Source: Anaerolineae bacterium | Lineage (GTDB): Bacteria > Chloroflexota > Anaerolineae > Anaerolineales > Villigracilaceae | Reading direction: 5' to 3' | DNA: 8,500 bases | NCBI GenBank assembly: GCA_003524705.1 | Contig: DQGV01000426.1 | Coordinates: 1-8,500, forward strand | Shown here: in pieces, positions 1-5,719 of the stretch | Layout: each line of letters begins with the position of its first letter | Position numbering within the stretch: position 1 is the stretch's first letter | Notes under the pieces: generated by a model | Database searches by the model: none | Seen by the model: the letters and a program-made list of their open reading frames with translations, nothing else | What the model was told of the DNA's origin: nothing | Program-made: the position numbers and the translations under genes

Positions 1-2
1 GT

Positions 3-104
3 GGTGCCTGTGGCTATACAGAATTTTACGCAACCAATCACAAAGGTTTACTAGAAGGGCACAAAAACGGATATAAAAATAAATCAATACAACCTCAACC
101 CTAA
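3..104 (+). CDS. C-terminal end of an unidentified protein (5' truncated by the window edge)
   Basis: The frame starting at base 3 is open from the window edge to a TAA at 102-104, giving 33 codons. The other two forward frames close at 52-54 and 74-76. The peptide begins GACGYTEFYATNHKG and ends in a basic, Lys/Asn/Gln-rich tail, which looks like the end of a soluble protein. Aromatic residues followed by a charged tail would suit the last strand and tail of a GNAT-type enzyme, but I do not recognise the family and give no function. No start or promoter can be seen. No hairpin terminator follows; the next recognisable element is the 9-bp repeat array from 127. The downstream gene faces it tail to tail. 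Confidence 0.4.
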   Translation, partial: GACGYTEFYATNHKGLLEGHKNGYKNKSIQPQP

Positions 105-126
105 ATACAAACAATCGCCAACCACC

Positions 127-225
127 CAGACCTGTCAGACCAATTAGACCAATTAGACCAATTAGACCTCTTAGACCTGTTAGACCACTCAGACTAATAA
201 GACTTGTAAGACTACTTAGACCTCT
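127..225. repeat. Degenerate 9-bp tandem repeat array, 11 units
   Basis: Eleven head-to-tail 9-bp units follow the pattern NAGACYNNT. Examples are cagacctgt at 127, tagaccaat at 145 and 154, tagacctct at 163 and 217, and tagacctgt at 172. The AGAC core is present in every unit and the last three core-flanking positions vary. The units start at 127, 136, 145, 154, 163, 172, 181, 190, 199, 208 and 217 with no slippage. The array fills the space between two convergent genes and extends 14 bp into the minus-strand gene, supplying its TAG stop and final codons (the C-terminal KRSK). It has no internal dyad, so it is not a typical terminator. The unit spacing is too short for a CRISPR. Confidence 0.9.
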
Positions 226-859
226 TCACCATAGAAGCATAGCGCGACACAAAATGCACCCACCAAGCGGATAACCGCGTCTGATACCTCGCCTGACGAA
301 TAACACTCCGCATCCCCTCCGCGCCTTCAAACTGCTCAAGCAATATTACAGATGTCCCCACCTCAAACGCCGCGTGCGCATCTGACCCAACCGTGCCAGC
401 CAAGTTATGCTTTTCAGCAAAGCGCTTCGCCTGCACGTTAAACATCGGGTTCATACACCGCGAATTGAAAACCTCAATCGCATCTACATCGTGAATAATC
501 TCAAGCAAATCGTTTTCCTCCCATCCCCCCTTCCTCAACCTATCAAACGGGTGCGACACACTAATAAACGCACCCTGTCCCTTCAATATCGTTATCGTCT
601 TCTGTGGTGATAACCCCGCAGGAATCTCCTCAGTCACATACGCCGCAAGGATTTCTCCTTTCGTCGTCATAATCTCCTCCCCCACAATCACCAACTCAGG
701 GTCAAGTTGTTGCGCCGCAACAGCCCCCGCCGTAGAGTTATGGTCAGTGATGACGAGTCTATCCAAGCCTTTGCGTCTCGCAGTCTTTATCAAATCCGCT
801 GGCTTGGTCAACGAATCTTTTGAAGCATCCGTATGGCAGTGAAATTCAAGTTTTAGCAT
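212..859 (-). CDS. PHP-domain metal-dependent phosphoesterase
   Basis: The 215-residue protein carries the metal-binding motifs of the PHP (polymerase and histidinol phosphatase) superfamily in order: HxH at H7/H9, TDH at D39-H40, GEE at E61, SHPFD with H103, N132 in VFNSR, and GSDAH with D160/H162. This set normally holds two or three metal ions and hydrolyses phosphoester bonds. Bacterial stand-alone members include RNase AM/YciV-type nucleotide phosphatases and histidinol phosphatases; which substrate applies here cannot be told. There is no signal peptide or membrane segment, so it should be cytoplasmic. The length fits a compact PHP protein without the large insert of YciV. The ATG at 857-859 places HxH at the N-terminus, as expected, but no SD precedes it. 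A TAAAAT box lies 6 nt upstream, which suggests a leaderless mRNA. The last four codons (KRSK) fall inside the 9-bp repeat array. Confidence 0.85.
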   Translation of the reverse strand: MLKLEFHCHTDASKDSLTKPADLIKTARRKGLDRLVITDHNSTAGAVAAQQLDPELVIVGEEIMTTKGEILAAYVTEEIPAGLSPQKTITILKGQGAFISVSHPFDRLRKGGWEENDLLEIIHDVDAIEVFNSRCMNPMFNVQAKRFAEKHNLAGTVGSDAHAAFEVGTSVILLEQFEGAEGMRSVIRQARYQTRLSAWWVHFVSRYASMVKRSK

Positions 860-867
860 TCAGCAAT

Positions 868-898
868 TTTACCAATTCGCTCATTTTTGATTTAGAAT
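868..898 (+). promoter_or_regulatory. Putative sigma70-type promoter for the SPFH operon
   Basis: A TAGAAT box (893-898, five of six matches to the -10 consensus) lies 8 nt before the ATG at 907. A weaker TTTACC (868-873, four of six) lies upstream with a long 19-bp spacer. Transcription from here would start at about 905, so the mRNA would be leaderless or nearly so, which fits the absence of an SD. On the opposite strand, TAAAAT (complement of 866-871) sits 6 nt before the PHP gene ATG. Both calls rest on short consensus matches. Confidence 0.35.
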
Positions 899-901
899 CA
901 A
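887..901. promoter_or_regulatory. Perfect 15-bp dyad in the divergent spacer, possible operator
   Basis: TTGATT-TAG-AATCAA is an inverted repeat with perfect 6-bp arms and a 3-bp centre. It lies between two divergently transcribed genes and covers the proposed -10 box of the rightward gene. That is where a dimeric repressor would bind, but no regulator gene is visible in the window. An AT-rich 15-mer of this kind can also arise by chance. Confidence 0.3.
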
Positions 902-906
902 GCTAT

Positions 907-2355
907 ATGCGGAAAATGTTTTCAGCCATCGGCGCATTTCTTGCTACACCACCGGGTGTCGTATTAATCACGGCTGTATTATGGCATGCGGTGGATTGGT
1001 TCTTAAACATTCCCTTCAATTGGCTAGCCAGCATCATCCTCTTAGCAATTGATGTTGTTATCGTTTTCATTTTAGTAGATAGGCTCACTTATTTCTTCTC
1101 ACAATTTGTCTTGCCTATTCAAAACAAAGAAGACCGCACAAAGATTTACGAACGTGTGCGCGACTTTGAATCCAGCGACCGCGGACCCATCTTATTCGTC
1201 AAGAATGGGCGCGTCATTACACATGAAGGTGAAGGCGAAAAACGCGGAGAAGGTGTAATCGTATTAGATTCTGCCAGTGCAGTCGTCCTCCGTACCGATA
1301 CTGAAATTGTCGGCTCGGTAGGTCCAGGCATTCGCTTCACCGAAGAAAAAGAATACATCATCAGTCATGTCAATGAGAAAAACGAAAAAGAATTTATCGG
1401 TGTAGATTTACGCACCCAATGGCGTTTTATCGGTCCGCTAGCAGTTGACCAGCCTTTTCTTAACCCTGTACCAATCCCTGACCCTAAAAAATATAATGAG
1501 ATGACAAAACGCCTCAAGCAAACGGTCGGCTTGACTCGTGACGGTTTTGAAGTTTCACCTACCATCAGCATTAAGTTCAGAGTAAAGCGTAAGAAGAATT
1601 CCATTTCACAAAGTGGAGTGAGATCGCGTTTTGAATATGACCCCGACTCTGTTCGTCATGCAGTCACGCGCGAAGTCGTAGAGTTAGATAAATCTGAAAA
1701 CAGGCGCGGGCGCATCACATGGAAGCAACTGCCTGAACATTTAGTCGTCAACTTATGGCGTGAGTATGTGCGCAAATTCAAACTAGAAGATTTGTTTACC
1801 TCAACAGATAGCCTAAGCGGGTTACAAACCATTGAATACATGCTCAATCGTCGCTTACAACAAGCCAGCGTAGCCGTGTTAGATGATACCGGTATGCCTG
1901 AAATGCCGACCCGTTACGCCACCAGCCTAGAATACAAACAACTGATAGAACGCGGGCTAGAAGTATTAGAAGTGCGCATTCACAATATCCTCTTTGAACC
2001 AAACTTAGAAGCAAAAGTGGTTGAGCAATGGAGTGCCGATTGGATGGGCTTAGCAAAACGAGAACAAGGCTTATTAAATGAAAAAGAGGCTTTGTTAGAA
2101 ACAGCCGCACGTAGTGAAGCCTCAAAAGAATTTGTGCGTGCCGCTTCGCAAAAGTTTAGCAATCCGTTTTTATCACCACCTGATATTTTTTCTGCCTTAC
2201 AAGACTTAATCGAACCCATTCGAGACAATCTACTCGCGAAAAACAATGCCAATCCAGAATTGGTCGCTACCCTAGAAGAACTTGATGATATTCTCAAATG
2301 GGCATTGGTGTATAAAGTAGACCCGCCTAGGGGTGGAAAGCAGGCGCAAGGATGA
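907..2355 (+). CDS. SPFH/band-7-like membrane protein, first of a tandem pair
   Basis: The 482-residue protein has two predicted N-terminal membrane helices (about 13-30 and 38-66). A soluble beta-rich region follows: FVKNGRVITHEGEG near 97-110, a VIVLDSASAVVLRTD strand pair at 117-131, and TRDGFEVSPTISIKFRVK at 210-227. The last resembles the SPFH (stomatin/prohibitin/flotillin) pattern in which a 'DG' turn precedes alternating hydrophobic strands. The segment LEVRIHNILFEPNLEAKVVEQW at 354-375, followed by a Glu/Ala/Lys-rich helix to about 415, matches the way SPFH domains pass into a coiled coil. Such proteins oligomerise at membranes as scaffolds; the exact role here is unknown. The frame stays open upstream to an ATG at 820, but that start would overlap the PHP gene and add 29 non-membrane residues. 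The ATG at 907 puts the helices at the N-terminus and is preferred; 916 is possible. The stop overlaps the next start (ATGA). Confidence 0.7.
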   Translation: MRKMFSAIGAFLATPPGVVLITAVLWHAVDWFLNIPFNWLASIILLAIDVVIVFILVDRLTYFFSQFVLPIQNKEDRTKIYERVRDFESSDRGPILFVKNGRVITHEGEGEKRGEGVIVLDSASAVVLRTDTEIVGSVGPGIRFTEEKEYIISHVNEKNEKEFIGVDLRTQWRFIGPLAVDQPFLNPVPIPDPKKYNEMTKRLKQTVGLTRDGFEVSPTISIKFRVKRKKNSISQSGVRSRFEYDPDSVRHAVTREVVELDKSENRRGRITWKQLPEHLVVNLWREYVRKFKLEDLFTSTDSLSGLQTIEYMLNRRLQQASVAVLDDTGMPEMPTRYATSLEYKQLIERGLEVLEVRIHNILFEPNLEAKVVEQWSADWMGLAKREQGLLNEKEALLETAARSEASKEFVRAASQKFSNPFLSPPDIFSALQDLIEPIRDNLLAKNNANPELVATLEELDDILKWALVYKVDPPRGGKQAQG

Positions 2356-3962
2356 GACGACAAAACTTCCAACGCGATGAAATCATCTCTTTGCTATATG
2401 GGCTCAGGGAGAGTAGTGTTAAATTCAGAAATACGTGGAAATGGATTGCCGCTTTATTTATATGGGGAAGCCTTAGCCTCCTGACTTTGCTGGTAACCGG
2501 TGACCAACTGCTGACACCAATCCAGCGCATTGCTATTATTTTTATGAGCAGTATCAAATATGTTCCCTTAATTTGGGTCATCTATAGCACTGCCAAAAGC
2601 AAAGCCGCCATATATTTGGATGATATCTTTGAATTACAAAACCAAGCTGTTGCAGAAACGTTTATCGAAGAAGTGGCATTTGGCGAAGGACATGAAAAAA
2701 TTACTATCAACGAAGGTAAGATTTCTGAAAAGGATGAACATTCACCCATTATTCTAATTGGTGGACCGGGCAAAATAAAAGTGAACCTCGGCAGTGCCGC
2801 CCTGCTCGAACAAGTGGATGGCGACCCCGAAATCATTTACGCCCGCAAAGAAGCATGGAATTTAGAAAGATTTGAACGCATTCGTGAAATCGGTGAAGAT
2901 GACCGCGTGGGCAAACGCCAATATGCCGCCATCAATTTGCGCGACCAATTTGTAGGCGGGCTATCTGTCAAATCGCGCACCAAAGATGGCATCCCGATTG
3001 AAGCGCAAGACATCAAAATCATATTCAGCATTTTGCGAACGCCGCAAAATATCAACTCTCAAGATGAAGACCCATATTCTTTTGATGAGCGTGCCGTTCA
3101 TTCATTGGTGTATAACCAAACCCTCATTACGCCACCGCCACCTACCACGCCTGGTGTTGCCTTTCCGTGGGATACAACTGTCATTCCATTGGTGACGAAT
3201 GAACTTGAAAAATTAATCACCTCCAGTGCATTGAGTCAGATACTTTCTAGCATCAGCCAAAAAGAAGTGGACTCTGTCAGTGATAATGAAGCCACCAACA
3301 CACAATTGCGAGTTGAAATCACCGGTGCATATACACGTGCTAGCCAAAGCAACCGTATGAACTTACGCAATTTTGAATCGCGCTCAAAGATTACCGATTT
3401 GTTTTATGAAAAATCCTTTAAGAAAAAAGCCGCAGAACTTGGCGTTGCCATTCATTGGATTGATATTGGCACATGGCAACTACCTAATACCATGATTACC
3501 GAAAATTTAAAACAAGCATGGGAGCAAGCCCGCGAGAACATTCGCCGCCGTAAAGAAATTGAAGGCTCACGCAAAAAAGTGGAACTTGATAAATTTCTAG
3601 AAGTCATCAACACTGCTATTATCACCAACTTTCACAAACATCCATACAGTTCAAAAAATAATGACCGCGACTATCTTGACTATGACGAGTTCGTGCGTTT
3701 ATTTGAAAAAGCATCAGAAATGAATAAAGGTGAAACCAGCAATCGCCAACGCCAACAAGAAAATCGCCCACCCACTGCAAAAGAAGCCTTTAGCACGGCG
3801 CGCGAAATATTACGCGCCTTCCGTAAAGAATTTCTTTCAGCCAAAGAATTGATTCAAAGAGAAAATAAATCTTCACACGAGAAAGAAATTGAAGTGGCTC
3901 GAATTGAAAAAGCCTTACGTGAAATTGATACCCACTTACACACACCGAAAAAATCACAATGA
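2352..3962 (+). CDS. SPFH/band-7-like membrane protein, second of a tandem pair
   Basis: The 536-residue protein repeats the layout of its upstream neighbour: two predicted N-terminal helices (about 31-50 and 58-80), then a beta-rich section. That section includes KITINEGKISEKDE (116-129), IILIGGPGKIKVNLGSAALLE (133-153) and SRTKDGIPIEAQDIKIIFSILR (208-229), the last matching the neighbour's TRDG-strand segment. GVAIHWIDIGTWQLPNTMITENLKQAWEQA at 364-393 is the SPFH exit strand and start of a helix. A highly charged, probably coiled-coil tail follows (about 385-415 and 470-530), with a proline run at 261-264. The two proteins appear to be ancient, strongly diverged paralogues and may form a hetero-oligomer. 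No NfeD-type partner is seen. Translation starts at an ATG overlapping the previous TGA by 4 bp with no well-placed SD, so coupling is likely. The name is less certain than for the first protein. Confidence 0.65.
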   Translation: MRRQNFQRDEIISLLYGLRESSVKFRNTWKWIAALFIWGSLSLLTLLVTGDQLLTPIQRIAIIFMSSIKYVPLIWVIYSTAKSKAAIYLDDIFELQNQAVAETFIEEVAFGEGHEKITINEGKISEKDEHSPIILIGGPGKIKVNLGSAALLEQVDGDPEIIYARKEAWNLERFERIREIGEDDRVGKRQYAAINLRDQFVGGLSVKSRTKDGIPIEAQDIKIIFSILRTPQNINSQDEDPYSFDERAVHSLVYNQTLITPPPPTTPGVAFPWDTTVIPLVTNELEKLITSSALSQILSSISQKEVDSVSDNEATNTQLRVEITGAYTRASQSNRMNLRNFESRSKITDLFYEKSFKKKAAELGVAIHWIDIGTWQLPNTMITENLKQAWEQARENIRRRKEIEGSRKKVELDKFLEVINTAIITNFHKHPYSSKNNDRDYLDYDEFVRLFEKASEMNKGETSNRQRQQENRPPTAKEAFSTAREILRAFRKEFLSAKELIQRENKSSHEKEIEVARIEKALREIDTHLHTPKKSQ

Positions 3963-4885
3963 AACATCCACATGTTCAACTCTCCACCGAAGTTGCCCGC
4001 GCCATCAACATTGGCTTGCCGCTTGTGGCACTTGAATCCACTGTTATTACGCATGGGCTTCCACAACCGCAAAATTTAGAACTGGCGCGTGAGATGGAAA
4101 AACAAATCCGTGACAATGGTGCCACTCCCGCAACCATTGCATTACTGGATGGAAAAATCCGCCTCGGTTTATCTGACGCAGAACTGATTCGGCTCAGTGA
4201 ACTGGATACAAGCCTGAAAGTAAGTCACCGTGATTTTGCAACCGCCATTACAAAAAAACAAAATGGCGGAACAACTGTAGCAGGCACTATGCTCGCCGCT
4301 AACATGGCTGGGATTAAAGTATTTGCAACTGGCGGAATTGGTGGCGTGCATAAAGAATCAGCGTTTGATATTTCAACTGATTTACATGCGCTATCTGAAA
4401 CGCAGATGATTGTAGTGTGTGCTGGAGCAAAATCTATTTTGGATTTGCCTGCTACATTGGAATATCTTGAAACGATGGGTGTGCCAGTGGTGGGTTATCA
4501 GACCGATGAATTCCCTGCTTTTTATTCGCGTGAAAGCGGATTGAACGCCAGTGTACGACTCGATTCCCCGAAAGAAATTGCTGAGTTTGCCAAAGCCCAT
4601 TGGAGTTTGGGATTAAGAAGCGGAATCCTTGTTACGAATCCGATTCCCCAAGCAGAATCAATTCCTGCATCTAAAATGGAACCGATGATTGCGAAAGCAT
4701 CTAAAGAAGCAGTTGAGCAAGGGATTCATGGACAAGCATTGACGCCGTTTTTGCTAAATCGAATCAATGAGTTATCCAAAGGAAAATCGTTGAAAGCGAA
4801 TTTGGCTTTGTTGTTGAACAACGCGCGCCTCGCGGCTGACATTGCAAAAGAGATGACCGTGCGAAAGAAAGAGTGGGCGATATAA
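3959..4885 (+). CDS. psuG: Pseudouridine-5'-phosphate glycosidase
   Basis: The 308-residue protein is a full-length member of the PsuG/IndA family. These enzymes reversibly split pseudouridine 5'-phosphate into uracil and ribose 5-phosphate, opening the C-C glycosidic bond through a lysine-ribose adduct. Hallmarks run in order: VALESTVITHGLPQPQN (23-39), the glutamate E26; GATPATIALLDGKIRLGL (54-71); LKVSHRD (86-92) with K87; GGTTVAGTM (103-111); VFATGGIGGVH (121-131); FDISTDL (136-142); CAGAKSILD (154-162) with K158, the expected adduct lysine; and N281 near the C-terminus. Spacing agrees with the E. coli enzyme as I remember it. It is cytoplasmic. The ATG overlaps the stop of the SPFH gene by 4 bp and has no SD, so it is the third cistron. 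No pseudouridine kinase (psuK) gene is visible, unlike many psuK-psuG loci; that kinase must be elsewhere or be fused or replaced. Confidence 0.96.
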   Translation: MKHPHVQLSTEVARAINIGLPLVALESTVITHGLPQPQNLELAREMEKQIRDNGATPATIALLDGKIRLGLSDAELIRLSELDTSLKVSHRDFATAITKKQNGGTTVAGTMLAANMAGIKVFATGGIGGVHKESAFDISTDLHALSETQMIVVCAGAKSILDLPATLEYLETMGVPVVGYQTDEFPAFYSRESGLNASVRLDSPKEIAEFAKAHWSLGLRSGILVTNPIPQAESIPASKMEPMIAKASKEAVEQGIHGQALTPFLLNRINELSKGKSLKANLALLLNNARLAADIAKEMTVRKKEWAI

Positions 4886-4888
4886 GTA

Positions 4889-4906
4889 ATTTATAGGGGT
4901 ATAAAT
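4889..4906 (+). promoter_or_regulatory. Small AT hairpin carrying a TATAAA box, possible promoter of the ankyrin gene
   Basis: ATTTATA-GGGG-TATAAAT is a perfect 7-bp dyad, 3 nt after the psuG stop. Its right arm contains TATAAA (4900-4905), about 21 nt ahead of the ATG at 4927. No convincing -35 is found. The stem is too AT-rich and lacks the U-tract for a good terminator. It may be a weak promoter, or simply an AT-rich spacer. Confidence 0.25.
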
Positions 4907-4926
4907 ATTAAAAAGGAGAATCAATC

Positions 4927-5319
4927 ATGGATAGAAAACCTCCACTTGAATCAGAATTAGTGCAAGAATTTGTAGGAGTAGCTCATACTGATTTAAATCG
5001 CGTCAAAGAATTGTTGGAACGTGAACCTGCTTTGGTGAATGCCTGTTGGGATTGGGGTGGCGGTGATTTTGAAACTGCGCTTGGTGCGGCGGCTCACATG
5101 GGCGCAAAAGATGTTGCAAATTATTTATTGGAACGTGGCGCACGCTTAGATATTTTTGCGGCGGCTATGTTAGGCAAATTAGAAATCGTCAAAGCCGCGT
5201 TGAAAGAATATCCGAATGCAAAAGATATTTTAGGTCCACATGGCATTCCGTTGATTACACATGCAGAACAAGGTGGTGATGATGCAAAAGAAGTTTTGGA
5301 GTTTCTAAAATCTTTATAA
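4927..5319 (+). CDS. Small ankyrin-repeat protein
   Basis: The 130-residue protein is made almost wholly of ankyrin-type helix-turn-helix units. These are residues 10-40 (VGVAHTDLNRVKELLEREPALVN), 48-75 (ETALGAAAHMGAKDVANYLL then ERGARLDI), 76-104 (FAAAMLGKLEIVKAAL then KEYPNAKD) and 105-130 (HGIPLITHAEQGGDDAKEVL). Ankyrin repeats bind other proteins; no enzyme motif, signal peptide or membrane helix is present, so it should be a cytoplasmic binding protein of unknown partner. A clear SD (AAGGAG, 4913-4918) lies 8 nt before the ATG and fixes the start. It follows psuG by 41 bp and may be read from that operon or from its own weak promoter. A GC-rich hairpin begins 5 bp after the stop. Confidence 0.85.
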   Translation: MDRKPPLESELVQEFVGVAHTDLNRVKELLEREPALVNACWDWGGGDFETALGAAAHMGAKDVANYLLERGARLDIFAAAMLGKLEIVKAALKEYPNAKDILGPHGIPLITHAEQGGDDAKEVLEFLKSL

Positions 5320-5324
5320 TTTTT

Positions 5325-5353
5325 TGTAGGGGCGAGGAGACCTCGCCCCTACA
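5325..5353 (+). terminator. Perfect GC-rich hairpin followed by T5: rho-independent terminator or REP-like element
   Basis: TGTAGGGGCGAGG (5325-5337) and CCTCGCCCCTACA (5341-5353) are exact complements separated by AGA, a 13-bp stem with a 3-nt loop. TTTTT (5354-5358) follows at once, as in an intrinsic terminator for the ankyrin gene. A T-run also precedes the left arm, so the element could act on either strand. The SD of the next gene begins only 2 nt after the T-tract, leaving no room for a promoter between them. The element is either a leaky terminator or attenuator, or a dispersed REP/MITE-like sequence that landed in the spacer. I recall similar GTAGGGGCG palindromes as abundant intergenic repeats in some Chloroflexota and cyanobacteria, but cannot check copy number here. 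Confidence 0.75.
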
Positions 5354-5371
5354 TTTTTCAGGAGAATGTAA

Positions 5372-5719
5372 ATGACAGAAAAATCAGGTGCACAAATTAG
5401 TCAGAAAGCATTTATTCAATCGGTCGTCATTTTATTTGCATTGATGATGATTGCGGGGATTCTTACGCTTGTGATTCCAGCTGGTCAATATGCCCGCACT
5501 GAAGTGGATGGACGCGAAACTATCGTCCCTGATTCATTTGCATTCACCGAAAGACCAGATTATCCATTTTGGCGTTGGTTTATCGCTCCGCTTGAAGTGG
5601 TCACTGGACCTGATGGTTTAACTGTTATAGTCATTACAGTTTTTATCTTAATGGTTGGCGTGGCTTTTGCAGTTATGGATAAAAGTGGAATACTAAAAGC
5701 CACTCTGCTCGTATTGTAA
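5372..5719 (+). CDS. YfcC/DcuC-family membrane transporter, N-terminal part (frameshifted)
   Basis: This frame gives 115 codons, of which the first 112 are genuine transporter sequence. A first membrane helix (about 14-36) ends in the LVIPAGQYAR motif typical of YfcC-like carriers of the C4-dicarboxylate/basic amino acid superfamily. An extracytoplasmic loop follows (40-80), with FWRWFIAPLEVVTGPDG (66-82). A second helix (83-102) ends in VMDKSGILKATL. Family members continue here with an arginine-rich cytoplasmic turn, but this frame gives only VL before TAA at 5717-5719, while the expected turn is in the +2 frame. AGGAG (5360-5364) lies 7 nt before the ATG and fixes the start. Rejoined with the next segment the protein would be 482 residues, the normal size for the family. 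Confidence 0.8.
   Translation: MTEKSGAQISQKAFIQSVVILFALMMIAGILTLVIPAGQYARTEVDGRETIVPDSFAFTERPDYPFWRWFIAPLEVVTGPDGLTVIVITVFILMVGVAFAVMDKSGILKATLLVL
5702..5719 (+). other. Frameshift junction: one base missing between the two transporter segments
   Basis: Reading ...gcc act ctg ctc gta ttg taa closes the first frame. Switching at 5707 gives gct cgt att gta aga aga ttt gaa (ARIVRRFE), the continuation the family expects after GILKATL. Restoring one base at about 5705-5709, for example ctg-gct for ctgct, joins both parts into a single 483-codon frame. There is no slippery heptamer or long homopolymer at the site, so programmed frameshifting looks unlikely. A sequencing or assembly error, or a recent mutation, explains it better. 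Confidence 0.85.

Noticed and set aside
127..225. CRISPR array
   Set aside because: The 9-bp unit has no separate repeat and spacer and is far shorter than any CRISPR repeat.
820..906. Upstream extension of the first SPFH gene to an ATG at 820
   Set aside because: It would overlap the start of the divergent PHP gene by 40 bp and put 29 non-hydrophobic residues before the membrane helices; 907 fits better.
1980..2372. A 130-codon open frame on the minus strand
   Set aside because: It is antisense to the SPFH gene, its composition is typical of a shadow frame, and it has no motif.
5702..5719. Programmed ribosomal frameshift site
   Set aside because: There is no slippery heptamer, no SD-like stimulator and no clear downstream structure; transporters of this family are not known to need one.
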